Assembly (NCBI GenBank): GCA_033782935.1
Contig: JAWQEG010000077.1
Span: 372,001-436,000 of the forward strand
From: Petrolisthes cinctipes
Lineage: Eukaryota; Arthropoda; Malacostraca; Decapoda; Porcellanidae
Direction of reading: 5' to 3'
Length of the DNA: 64,000 nucleotides
The position numbers were made by a program, and so were the translations under genes. Below are positions 27,823-41,187 of the stretch, one piece after another. Each line of letters opens with the position of its first letter. The first letter of the stretch is position 1. The notes beneath the pieces were generated by a model, which ran no database searches, was not told the DNA's origin, and saw only the letters and a program-made list of their open reading frames with translations.

Positions 27823-29932
27823 AAATATCGATTTTGAGCATGTTTTGGGCCTGAATTTATAAAGTACTCTAACACGGACTAGGCATGCACAGATCGCTTC
27901 TGGGACCCAAAAATATTAAAAGTTCAGGTGTTTTGAGCCTGAATTTGAGATATAAACGGGTACAGAAGATGCATGCACATATCGACTATGGGCATCTAAA
28001 ATATCGATTTTCAGCATGTTTTGGGCATGAATTTTGAAAATACTCAAACATGGAGTAGGCATATACAGATAGCTTCTGGGACCCAAAAATATAGAATTTT
28101 CGGGTTTTTTGAGCCTAAATTTGAGATATAAACGGGTACAGAACATGCATGCACATATCGACTTGGGACACATTAAATATCGATTTTTAGCATGTTTTAA
28201 GCCTATATTTTCAAAACAATCTAGCACTGAGTAGACATGTACAGATCACTTCTGGGACCCAAAAATATTGAATTTTTGGGTGTTTTGAGCCTGAATTTGA
28301 GATATAAACCGGTACTGAAGATGCATGCACATATCGACTTTTTGCACCTAAAATATCGATTTTGAGCTTGTTTTGGGTCTGTATCTTGAAAACATTCTAG
28401 TAAGAAGTAGGTATGTACAGATCGCTTCTGGAACCCAAAAATATCGAATTTTCGGGTGTTTTGAGCCTGAATTTGAGATAAAAATGAATACTGAAGATGC
28501 ATGCACATATCGACTTTTTGCACCAAATATATCGATTTTGAGCATGTTTTGGGTTTGTATCTTTAAAACATTCTAAGAAGGAGTAGGCATGTACATATTG
28601 CTTCTGGGACCCAAAAATATTAAATTTTCGGGTGTTTTGAGCCTGAATTTGGGATATAAACGGGTACAAAAGATGTATGCACATATCGACTTTGGACACC
28701 TAAAATATCGATATTTAGCATGTTTTGGCCTATATTTTGAAAACAGTCTAGCACTGAGTAGACATGTACAGATCGCTTCTGGGACCCAATAATATTGAAT
28801 TTTTGGTTGTTTTGAGCCTGAATTTGAGATATAAACGGGTATTGAAGATGCAGGCACATATCGATTTTGGGCACCTAAAATATCGATTTTTAGCATGTTT
28901 TGGGCCTATATTTTAAAAATATTCTATTACTGAGTAGGCATGTACAGATCACTTGTCTGACTCAAAAATATCGAATTTTCTGGTGTTTTGAGCCTGAATT
29001 TGAGATATAAACGGGTACAGAAGATGCATGCACATATCGACTATGTGGAGGTAAAATATCAATTTTCAGCATGTTTTGGGCATGTATTTTGAAAATACTC
29101 TAACACGGAGTAGGCATGTACAGATTGCTTCTGGGACCCAAAAATATTAAATTTTCGGGTATTTTGAGCCTGAATTTGAGATATAAACGGGTACAGCATA
29201 TGCATGCACATATCGACATTGGGCACCTATAATATCGATTTTTAGCTTGTTTTTGGCCTGAATTTTGAAAATACTCTAACACGGAGTAGGCATGTACAGA
29301 TCGCTTCTGGGACCCAAAAATCTCGAATTTTCAGGTGTTTTGAGTCTGAATTTGAGATATAAACGGGTACAGAAGATGCATGCACATATCGACTTTGGGC
29401 ACCAAAATTATCGATTTTTAGCATGTTTTGAGCCTATATTTTGAAAACATTCTAGCACTGAGTAGGCATGTAGAGATCGCTTCTGGGACATAAAAAAATT
29501 GAATTTTCCGTCAATTTGAGCCTGAATTTGAGAGATAAACGTGTACTGAAGATGCATGCAGATATCAAATTTCGGCACCCAAGATATCGATATTTAACAT
29601 GTTTTGGACCTATATTTTGAAAATACTCTAACACAGAGTAGGCATGTACAGATCGCTTCTGGGACCCAAAAATATCGAATTTTCGGGTGTTTTCAACCTT
29701 AATTTGGAATATAAACGGGTACATAAGATGCATACACATATTGACTTTGGGCACCTCAAATATCGATTTTCAGCATGTTTTGGGCCTGTATTTTGAAAAT
29801 ACTCTAACACGGAATAGGCATGTTCAGATTGCTTCTGGGGCCCAAAAACATCGAACTTTCGGGAATTTTGAGCCTGAATTTAAGATATATTCGGTTACAG
29901 AAGATGCATGCACATATCGACATTGGGCACCT
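27823..29932. repeat. Diverged satellite before the 5,635-bp right copy
   Basis: About twelve monomers, mixed types, no local higher-order period. It includes a few with gtttgtatctttaaaac and ttttccgtcaatttgagcc. All are normal members of the family in the usual orientation. Confidence 0.65.
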
Positions 29933-31450
29933 ATAATATCGATTTTTAGCTTGATTTGGGCCTATATTTTAAAAATATTCTGTCACTGAATAGGCATGTA
30001 CAGATCGCTTCTCTGACCCAAAAATATCGAATTTTCGGGTGTTTCGAGCCTGAATTTGGGATATAAACGGGTACAGAAGATGCATACACATATTGACTTT
30101 GAGCACCTCAAATATCGATTTTCAGCATGTTTTGGGCCTGTATTTTGAAAATACTCTAACACGGAATAGGCATGTACAGATTGCTTCAGGGGCCCAAAAT
30201 CATCGAATTTTCGGGAATTTTGAGCATGAATTTGAGATATAATCGGGTACAGAAGATGCATGCTAATATCCACTTTGGGCACCTAAAATATCGATTTTCA
30301 GCTTGTTTTGGGCATGTATTTTGAAAGTACTCTAACACGGAGTAGGCATGTACAGATATCTTCTGGGACCCAAAAATATCGAATTTTCGGTTGTTTTGAG
30401 CCTGAATTTGAGATATAAACGGGTACAGAAGATGCATGCACATATCGACTATGTGGAGCTAAAATATCGATTTTCAGCATGTTTTATTGCCTGTATTTTG
30501 AAAGTACTCTAACACGGAGTAGGCATGTACAGATATCTTCTGGGACCCAAAAATATCGAATTTTCGGTTGTTTTGAGCCTGAATTTGAGATATAAACGGG
30601 TACAGAAGATGCATGCACATATCGACTTTGGGCACTTAAACTATCGATTTTCAGCATGTTTTATTGCCTGTATTTTGAAAGTACTCTAAGACGGAGTAGG
30701 CTTGTACAGACCGCTTCTGGGACCCAAAAATATTAAATTTTCGGGTGTTTTGAGCCTGAATTTGAGATATAAACGGGTACAGCATATGCATGCACATATC
30801 GACATTGGGCACCTATAATATCGATTTTTAGCTTGTTTTGGGCCTATATTTTGAAAATATTCTTTTACTGAGTAGGCATGTACAGATAGCTTCTGTGACC
30901 CAAAAATATCGAATTTTCGGGTGTTTTGATCGAGAATTTGGGATATAAACGGGTACAAAAGATGTATGCACATATCGACTTTGGACACGTAAAATATCGA
31001 TTGTTAGCATATTTTAAGCCTATATTTTGAAAACATTCTAGCACTAAGTAAACATGTACAGATCGCTTCGGTTACCCAAAAATATTGAATTTTTTGGGTG
31101 TTTTGAGCCTGCATTTGAGATATAAACAGGTACTGAAGATGCATGCACATATCGACTATGTGGAGCTAAAATATCGAATTTTAGCATGTTTTAAGCCTAT
31201 ATTTTAAAAACATTTTAGCACTGAGTAGACATGTACAGATCGCTTCTGGAACCCAAAAATATCGAATTTTCGGGTGCTTTGTGCCTGAATTTGGGATATA
31301 AAAGGGTACAGAACATGCATGCACATATCGACTTTGGGCACCTAAAATATCGATTTTCAGCTTGTTTTGGGCCTGTATATTGAAAATACTCTAACACGGA
31401 GTAGGCATGAACAGATCGCGTCTGGGACCCAAAAATATCGAATTTTCGGG
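29933..31450. repeat. 5,635-bp-spaced duplication, right copy
   Basis: Second copy of 24298-25815. Its right half, 30638-31450, is also a third, partial copy of the 8-mer at 25003 and 26412. It ends close to the domain 2/3 border. Confidence 0.85.
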
Positions 31451-34400
31451 TGTTTTGAGTCTGAATTTGAGATATAAACGGGTACAGAAGATGCATGCAC
31501 ATATCGACTTTGGGCACCTCAAATATCGATTTTCAGCATGTTTTAAGCTTGTATTTTAAAAACATTCTAGCACTGAGTAGGCATGTGCAGATCGCTTAAG
31601 GGAACCAAAAATATCGAATTTTCGGAGTTTTGAGCCTGAATTTGAGATATAAACGGGTACAGAAGATGAATGCACATATCGACTTTTTGCACTTAAAATA
31701 TCGATTTTGAGCATGTTTTGGGTCTGTATCTTGAAAACATTCTAGCAAGGAGTAGGCATGTACAGATCGCTTCTGGGACCCAAAAATATCGAATTTTCTG
31801 GTGTTTTGAACCAGAATTAGGGATATACACGGGTACATAAGATACATACACATATTGACTTTAGGCACCTAAAATATCGATTTTCAGCATGTTTTGGTAC
31901 TATATTTTAAAAACACTCTAACACGGAATATGCATGTACAGATCGCTTAAGGGACCCAAAAATAACGAATTTTCGGGTGTTTTGAGCCTGAATTTGAGAT
32001 ATAAACTGGTACAGAAGATGCATGCACATATCGACTTTTTGCACCTAAAATATCGATTTTGAGCATGTTTTGGGTCTGTATATTGAAAAAATTCTAGAAA
32101 AGGAGTAGGCATGTACAGATTGCTTCTGGGACCCAAAAATATCGAATTTTCGGGTCTTTAGAACCAGAATTTGGGATATAGACGGATACATAAGATGCAT
32201 GCACATATCGACTTTGGGCACCTAAAATATCGATTTTCAGCATGTTTTAGGCCTGTATTTTGAAAATACTCTAACACGGAGTATGCATGTACAGATGGCT
32301 TTTGGGACCCAAAAACATCGAATATTCGGGTGTTTTGATTCTGAATTTGAGATATAAACGGGTGCAGAAGATGCATGCACATATCGACTTTGGGCACCTA
32401 AAATATCGATTTTGAGCATGTTTTGGGCCTGTATTTTGAAAATACTCTAACACGGTGTAGACATGTACAGATCGCTTCTGGGACACAAAAATATCGATTT
32501 TTTGGGTGTTTTGAGTCTGAATTTGGGATATAAACGGGTACAGAAGATGCATGCACATATCGACTTTTTGCACCTAAAATATCGATTTTGAGCATGTTTT
32601 GGGTCTGTATCTTGAAATCTTTCTAGCAAGAAGTAGGCATGTACAGATTGCTTCTGGTACCCAAAAATATCGAATTTTCGAGTGTTTTGAACCTGAATTT
32701 GGGATATAGACGGGTACAGAAGAAGCATGCACATATTGACTTTGGGCAGCTCAAATATCGATTTACAGCATGTTTTGGGCCTCTATTTTAAAAACACTCT
32801 AACACGGAGTATGCACGTACAGATCGCTTCTGGGACCCAAAAACATTGAATTTTCCGTCGTTTTGAGCCTGAATTTGAGATATAAACGGGTACTGAAGAT
32901 GCATGCAGATATCAACTTTTGGCACCCAAGATATCGATATTTAGCATGTTTTGGGCCTATATTTTAAAAATACTCTAACACAGAGTAGGCATGTACAGAT
33001 CGCTTCTGGGACCCAAAAATATCGAATTTTCGGGTGTTTTGAGCCTGAATTTGAGATATAAACGGGTACAGAAGAAGCATACACATATCGACTTTGGACA
33101 CCTAAAATATCGATTTTCAGCATGTTTTAAGCTTGTATTTTAAAAATATTCTAGCACTGAGTAGGCATGTGCAGATTGCTTAAGGGAAACAAAAATATCT
33201 AATTTTCGGAGTTTTGAGCCTGAATTTGAGATATAAACGGGTACAGAACATGCATGCACATATTGACTTTTTGCACTTAAAATATCGATTTTGAGCATGT
33301 TTTTGGTCTGTATCTTGAAAACATTCTAGCAAGGAGTAGGCATGTACAGATTGCTTCTGGGACCCCAAAATATCGAATTTTCTGGTGTTTTGAACCTGAA
33401 TTAGGGATATACACGGGTACAGAAGATGCATACACATATTGACTTTGGGCACCTCAAATATAGATTTTCAGCATGTTTTGGGCCTGTATTTTAAAAACAC
33501 TCTAACACGGAGTATGCACGTACAGATCGCTTCCGGGACCCAAAAATATTGAATTTTCGGGTGTTTTGAGCCTGAATTTGAGATATAAACGGGTACAGAA
33601 GATGCATGCACATATCGACTTTGGGCACCCAAAATATCGATTTTGAGCATATTTTGGGCCTGTAGTTTTAAAATACTCTAAATGGAGTAGACCCGTACAG
33701 ATCGCTTCTGGGACACAAAAATATCGAATTTTTGGGTGTTTTGAGCCTGAATTTGAGATATAAACAGGTACAGAAGATGCATGAACATATCGACTTTGGG
33801 CACCCAAAATATCGATTTTTAGCATGTTCTGAGCCTCTATTTTGAAAACATTCTAGCACTGAGTAGGCATGTACAGATTACTTCTGGGACCCAAAAAAAT
33901 CGAATTTTCGGGTGTTTTGAGCCTGAATTTGAGATATAACTGGGTACAGAGAATGCATACATATATTGACTTTGTGCACCTAAAATATTAATTTTCAGCA
34001 TGTTTTGGGCCTGCATTTTAAAAACACCCTAACACGGAGTATGCATGTACAGATCGCTTCTGGGACAAAAAAATATCGAAGTTTCGGAGTTTTGAGCCTG
34101 AATTTGGGATATAGACGGGTACAGAAGATGCATACACATATTGACTTTGGGCAGCTAAAATATCGATTTACATCATGTTTTAGGCCTGTATTTTGAAAAT
34201 ACTCTAACACGGAGTATGCATGTACAGATGGCTTCTGGGACCCAAAAAAATCGAATTTTCGGATGTTCTGAGCCTGAATTTGAGATATGAACGGTTACAG
34301 AAGATGCATGCACATATCGACTTTGGCACCCAAAATATCGATTTTTAGTATGTTTTGGGCGTATAATTTGAAAATATTCTAGCACTGAGTAGGCATGTAC

Positions 34401-35558
34401 AGATCGCTTCTGGTACCCAAAAATATCGAATTTTCGGGGGTTTTGAGTCAGAATTTGGGATATAACCGGGTACAGAGGATGCATGCACATATCAACTTTT
34501 TGCACCTAAAATATCGATTTTAAGCATGTTTTGGGTCTGTATCTTGAAAACATTCTAGCAAGGAGTAGGCATGTACAGATCGCTTCTGTGACCCAAAAAT
34601 ATCGAATTTTCTGGTGTTTTGAACCTGAATTAGGGATATAGACGGGTATAGAAGATGCATACACATATTGACTTTGGGCAGCTAAAATATCGATTTTCAG
34701 CATGTTTTGGGCCTGTATTTTGAAAATACTCAAACACGGTGTAGACATGTACAGATCGCTTCTGGGACACAAAAATATCGATTTTTTGGGTGTTTAGAGC
34801 CTGAATTTGAGATATAAACGGGTACAGAAGATGCATGCACATATCGACTTTGGCACCCAAAATATCGATTTTTAGTATGTTTTGGGCGTATAATTTGAAA
34901 ATATTCTAGCACTGAGTAGGCATGTACAGATCGCTACTGGGACAAAAAAATATCGAATTTTCGGGGGTTATGAGCCAGAATTTGGGATATAACCGGGCAC
35001 AGAGGATGCATGCACATATCGACTTTTTGCACCTAAAATATCGATTTTGAGCATGTTTTGGGTCTGTATCTTGAAAACATTCTTGCAAGGAGTAGGCATG
35101 TACAGATCGCTTCTGGGACCCAAAAATATCGAATTTTCTGGTGTTTTGAGCCTGAATTTGAGATATAAATGGGTACAGAAGATGCATGCACATATCGACT
35201 TTGGGCACCTAAAATATCGATTTTGAGCATGTTTTGGGCCTGTATTTTGAAAATACTCTAACACGGAGTAGGTATGTACAGATCGTTTCTGGGACACAAA
35301 AATATCTATTTTCGTGTTTTGAGCCTGAATTTAAGATATAAACGGATACAGAAGATGCATGCACATATCGACTTTGGACACCTAAAATATCGATTTTCAG
35401 CATGTTTTGGGCCTGTATTTTAAAAATATTCTAGCACTGAGTAGGCATGTGTAGATTGCTTAAGGGACCCAAAAATATCTAATTTTCGGAGTTTTGAGCC
35501 TGAATTTGAGATATAAACGGGTACAGAAGATGCATGCACATATTGACTTTGGGCACCC
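31451..35558. repeat. Diverged satellite at the start of domain 3
   Basis: About 23 monomers of domain 1-like types. Two gcgtataatttg marker monomers at 34332 and 34859 lie 527 bp apart, so a trimer spacing is present locally. Several tails read cttaagggac. No gene or insertion. Confidence 0.65.
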
Positions 35559-37493
35559 AAAATATCGATTTTGAGCATGTTTTGGGCCTGAATTTTTAAA
35601 ATACTCTAACACTGAGTAGACACGTACAGATCGCTTCTGGGACCCAAATAAATCGAATTTTCGGGTGTTCTGAGCCTGAATTTGAGATATGAACGGGTAC
35701 AGAAGATGCATGCACATATCGACTTTGGGCACTTAAAACATCGATTTTGAGCATGTTTTGGGCCTGTATTTTAAAAATACTATAACACGGTGTAGACATG
35801 TACAGATCGCTTCTGGGACACAAAAATATCGATTTTTTGGGTGTTTTGTGCCTGAATTTGAGATATAAACGGGTACAGAAGATGCATGCACATATCGACT
35901 TTTTGAACCTAAAATATCGATTTTGAGCATGTTTTGGGTCTGTATCATGAAAACTTTCTAGCAAGAAGTAGGCATGTACAGATTGCTTCTGGGACTCAAA
36001 AATATCGAATTTTCGAGTGTTTTGAACCTGAATTTGGGATATAGACGGGTACAGAAGATGCATACACATATTGACTTTGGGCAGCTAAAATATCGATTTA
36101 CAGCATGTTTTAGGCCTGTATTTTAAAAATACTCTAACACGGAGTATGCATGTACAGATGGCTTTTGGGACCCAAAAATATCGAATATTCGGGTGTTTTG
36201 AGTCTGAATTTGAGATATAAACGGGTACAGAAGATGCATGCACATATCGACTTTGGGCACCCAAAATATCGATTTTTAGTATGTTTTGGGTGTATAATTT
36301 GAAAATATTCTGGCACTGAGTAGGCATGTACAGATCGCTTCTGGGACCCAAAAATATCGAATTTTCGGGTGTTTTGAGCCAGAAATTGGGATATAACCGG
36401 GTACAGAGGATGCATGCACATATCGACTTTTTGCACCTAAAATATCGATTTTGAGCATGTTTTGGGTCTGTATCTTGAAAAAATTCTAGCAAGGAGTAGG
36501 CATGTACAGATCGCTTATGGGACCGAAAAATATCGAATTTTCGGGTGTTTTGAACCTGAATTTGGGATATAGACGGATACCGAAGATGCTTGCACATATC
36601 GACTTTTTGCACCTAAAATATCGATTTTGAGCATGTTTTGTGCCTGTATTTTGAAAATACTCTAACACGGAGTAGGCATGTACAGATCGCTTCTGGGACC
36701 TAAAAATATCGAATTTTCGGGTGTTTTGAGCCTGAATTTGAGATATAAACGGGTACAGAAGATGCATGCACATTTCGACTTTGGGCAGCTAAAATATCGA
36801 TTTTCTGCTTATTTTAGGCCTATATTTTGAAAATACTCTAACACGGAGTAGACACGTACAGATCGCTTCTGGGACCCAAATAAATCGAATTTTCGGGTGT
36901 TCTGAGCCTGAATTTTAGATATGAACGGGTAAAGAAGATGCATGCACATATTGACTTTGGGCACATAAAATATAGATTTTCAGCATGTTTTGGGCCTGTA
37001 TTTTGAAAATACATTAACATGGAGTAGGCATGTACAGGTCGCTTCTGGGACCCAAAAATATCGACTTTTCGGGTGTTTTGAGCCTGAATTAGAGATATAA
37101 ACGGGTACAGAAGATGCTTGCACATATCGACTTTGGGCACCTAAAATATCGATTTTGAGTATGTTTTGGGCCTGTATTTTGAAAATACTCTAACACGGAG
37201 TATGCATGTACAGATCACTTCTGGGACACAAAAATATCGATTTTTTGGGTGTTTTGAGCCTGAATTTGAGATATAAACGGGTACAGAAGATGCATGCACA
37301 TATCGACTTTTCACACCTAAAATATCGATTTATAGCATGTTTTAAACCTGTATTTTAAAAACATTCTAGCACTGAGTAGGCATGTGCAGATCGCTTAAGG
37401 GACCCAAAAATATCGAATTTTCGGAGTTTTGAGCCTGAAATTGAGATATAAACGGGTACAGAAGAAGCATGCACATATCTACTTTGGGCACCC
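35559..37493. repeat. 11-mer higher-order repeat, copy 1 (1,935 bp)
   Basis: Eleven monomers with one fixed 1-bp deletion, giving 1,935 bp. The next copy begins at 37494. Across 36085-37470 the two are almost identical, with single differences such as ctgcttatttt versus ctgcatatttt near 36805/38740. The left part of this copy is more diverged from the others. Confidence 0.9.
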
Positions 37494-39428
37494 AAAATAT
37501 CGATTTTGAGCATGTTTTGGGCCTGTATTTTTAAAATACTCTAACACTGAGTAGACACGTACAGATTGCTTCTCGGACCCAAATAAATCGAATTTTCGGG
37601 TGTTCTGAGCCTGAATTTGAGATATGAACGGGTACAGAAGATGCATGCACATATCGACTTTGGGCACCTAAAACATCGATTTTGAGCATGTTTTGGGCTT
37701 GTATTTTAAAAATACTATAACACGGTGTAGACATGTACAGATCGCTTCTGGGACACAAAAATATCGATTTTTGGGGTGTTTTGAGCCTGAATTTGAGATA
37801 TAAACGGGTAAAGAAGATGCATACACATATCGACTTTTTGCACTTAAAATATCGATTTTGAGCATGTTTTGGGTCTGTATCATGAAAACTTCCTAGCAAG
37901 AAGTAGGCATGTACAGATTGCTTCTGGGACTCAAAAATATCGAATTTTCGAGTGTTTTGAACCTGAATTTGGGATATAGACGGGTACAGAAGATGCATAC
38001 ACATATTGACTTTGGGCAGCTAAAATATCGATTTACAGCATGTTTTAGGCCTGTATTTTAAAAATACTCTAACACGGAGTATGCATGTACAGATGGCTTT
38101 TGGGACCCAAAAATATCGAATATTCGGGTGTTTTGAGTCTGAATTTGAGATATAAACGGGTACAGAAGATGCATGCACATATCGACTTTGGGCACCCAAA
38201 ATATCGATTTTTAGTATGTTTTGGGTGTATAATTTGAAAATATTCTGGCACTGAGTAGGCATGTACAGATCGCTTCTGGGACCCAAAAATATCGAATTTT
38301 CGGGTGTTTTGAGCCAGAAATTGGGATATAACCGGGTACAGAGGATGCATGCACATATCGACTTTTTGCACCTAAAATATCGATTTTGAGCATGTTTTGG
38401 GTCTGTATCTTGAAAAAATTCTAGCAAGGAGTAGGCATGTACAGATCGCTTATGGGACCGAAAAATATCGAATTTTCGGGTGTTTTGAACCTGAATTTGG
38501 GATATAGACGGATACCGAAGATGCTTGCACATATCGACTTTTTGCACCTAAAATATCGATTTTGAGCATGTTTTGTGCCTGTATTTTGAAAATACTCTAA
38601 CACGGAGTAGGCATGTACAGATCGCTTCTGGGACCTAAAAATATCGAATTTTCGGGTGTTTTGAGCCTGAATTTGAGATATAAACGGGTACAGAAGATGC
38701 ATGCACATTTCGACTTTGGGCAGCTAAAATATCGATTTTCTGCATATTTTAGGCCTATATTTTGAAAATACTCTAACACGGAGTAGACACGTACAGATCG
38801 CTTCTGGGACCCAAATAAATCGAATTTTCGGGTGTTCTGAGCCTGAATTTTAGATATGAACGGGTAAAGAAGATGCATGCACATATTGACTTTGGGCACA
38901 TAAAATATAGATTTTCAGCATGTTTTGGGCCTGTATTTTGAAAATACATTAACATGGAGTAGGCATGTACAGGTCGCTTCTGGGACCCAAAAATATCGAC
39001 TTTTCGGGTGTTTTGAGCCTGAATTAGAGATATAAACGGGTACAGAAGATGCTTGCACATATCGACTTTGGGCACCTAAAATATCGATTTTGAGTATGTT
39101 TTGGGCCTGTATTTTGAAAATACTCTAACACGGAGTATGCATGTACAGATCACTTCTGGGACACAAAAATATCGATTTTTTGGGTGTTTTGAGCCTGAAT
39201 TTGAGATATAAACGGGTACAGAAGATGCATGCACATATCGACTTTTCACACCTAAAATATCGATTTATAGCATGTTTTAAACCTGTATTTTAAAAACATT
39301 CTAGCACTGAGTAGGCATGTGCAGATCGCTTAAGGGACCCAAAAATATCGAATTTTCGGAGTTTTGAGCCTGAAATTGAGATATAAACGGGTACAGAAGA
39401 AGCATGCACATATCTACTTTGGGCACCC
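37494..39428. repeat. 11-mer higher-order repeat, copy 2 (1,935 bp)
   Basis: Middle copy of the tandem set. It matches copy 1 over most of its right part and copy 3 over its left part, both almost perfectly. It is probably the product of recent unequal exchange in register with the 11-mer. Confidence 0.9.
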
Positions 39429-40110
39429 AAAATATCGATTTTGAGCATGTTTTGGGCCTGTATTTTTAAAATACTCTAACACTGAGTAGACACGTACAGA
39501 TTGCTTCTCGGACCCAAATAAATCGAATTTTCGGGTGTTCTGAGCCTGAATTTGAGATATGAACGGGTACAGAAGATGCATGCACATATCGACTTTGGGC
39601 ACCTAAAACATCGATTTTGAGCATGTTTTGGGCTTGTATTTTAAAAATACTATAACACGGTGTAGACATGTACAGATCGCTTCTGGGACACAAAAATATC
39701 GATTTTTGGGGTGTTTTGAGCCTGAATTTGAGATATAAACGGGTAAAGAAGATGCATACACATATCGACTTTTTGCACTTAAAATATCGATTTTGAGCAT
39801 GTTTTGGGTCTGTATCATGAAAACTTCCTAGCAAGAAGTAGGCATGTACAGATTGCTTCTGGGACTCAAAAATATCGAATTTTCGAGTGTTTTGAACCTG
39901 AATTTGGGATATAGACGGGTACAGAAGATGCATACACATATTGACTTTGGGCACCTAAAATATCGATTTACAGCATGTTTTAGGCCTGTATTTTAAAAAT
40001 ACTCTAACACGGAGTATGCATGTACAGATTGCTTTTGGGACCCAAAAATATCGAATATTCGGGTGTTTTGAGTCTGAATTTGAGATATAAACGGGTACAG
40101 AAGATGCATG
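39429..40110. repeat. 11-mer higher-order repeat, copy 3 (partial)
   Basis: About four monomers matching the start of copy 2 at an offset of 1,935 bp. Small differences begin near 39950 (ggcacc versus ggcagc) and the match ends near 40110, where the tail becomes tttttgcacttaaaat. The remaining seven monomers of the unit do not follow. Confidence 0.85.
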
Positions 40111-40483
40111 CACATATCGACTTTTTGCACTTAAAATATCGATTTTGAGCAAGTTTTGGGTCTGTATCTTGAAAACATTCTAGCAAGGAGTAGGCATGTA
40201 CAGATCGCTTCTGGGACCCAAAAATATCGAATTTTCTGGTGTTTAGAACCTAAATTTGAGATATAAACGGGTACAGAAGATGCATACACATATTGACTTT
40301 GGGCAGTTAAAATATCGATTTACAGCATGTTTTAGGCCTGTATTTTAAAAATATTCTAACACGGAGTATGCATGTACAGATCGCTTAAGGGACCCAAAAA
40401 TATCGAATTTTCGGAGTTTTGAGCCAGAATTTGAGATATAAACGGGTACAAAAGATGCATGCACATATCGACTTTGGGCACCC

Positions 40484-40835
40484 AAAATATCGATTTTGAG
40501 CATGTTTTTGGCCTGAATTTTTAAAATACTCTAACACTGAGTAGACACGTACAGATCGCTTCTGGGACCCAAATAAATCGAATTTTCGGGTGTTCTGAGC
40601 CTGAATTTGAGATATGAACGGGTACAGAAGATGCATGCATATATCGACTTTGGGCACTTAAAACATCGATTTTGAGCATGTTTTGGGCCTGTATTTTAAA
40701 AATACTATAACACGGTGTAGACATGTACAGATCGCTTCTGGGACACAAAAATATCGATTTTTGCGGTGTTTTGAGCCTGAATTTGAGATATAAACGGTTA
40801 CAGAAGATGCATGCACATATCGACTTTGGGCACCC
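40484..40835. repeat. 352-bp dimer, first of two identical tandem copies
   Basis: Two monomers directly repeated at 40836-41187. Reading the two side by side I saw no difference until the last tail (cgactttggg versus cgagttttt). The equivalent regions at 41.89 and 43.47 kb have only one copy, so the duplication is local and recent. Confidence 0.9.
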
Positions 40836-41187
40836 AAAATATCGATTTTGAGCATGTTTTTGGCCTGAATTTTTAAAATACTCTAACACTGAGTAGACAC
40901 GTACAGATCGCTTCTGGGACCCAAATAAATCGAATTTTCGGGTGTTCTGAGCCTGAATTTGAGATATGAACGGGTACAGAAGATGCATGCATATATCGAC
41001 TTTGGGCACTTAAAACATCGATTTTGAGCATGTTTTGGGCCTGTATTTTAAAAATACTATAACACGGTGTAGACATGTACAGATCGCTTCTGGGACACAA
41101 AAATATCGATTTTTGCGGTGTTTTGAGCCTGAATTTGAGATATAAACGGTTACAGAAGATGCATGCACATATCGAGTTTTTGCACCT
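40836..41187. repeat. 352-bp dimer, second copy
   Basis: Second member of the exact dimer. Its first monomer is the aaataaatcg/tgttctgagcc type. Its second has ggtgtagacatg followed by a cgatttttgcggtg half that occurs at few other places (42683 is another). Confidence 0.9.

Larger units (their letters stand above)
8951..31500. repeat. Satellite domain 2
   Basis: Common variants here are cctatattttgaaaacattc, aacggctactgaag, gcctgcatttgag, tttgaaagtactc and the tail ctatgtggagc, most of them rare or absent elsewhere. Most of the domain is built from 8-mer to 13-mer higher-order repeats. From about 31.52 kb monomers again resemble domain 1. This switch suggests that the block amplified within an older array like the one on either side. 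Confidence 0.65.
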
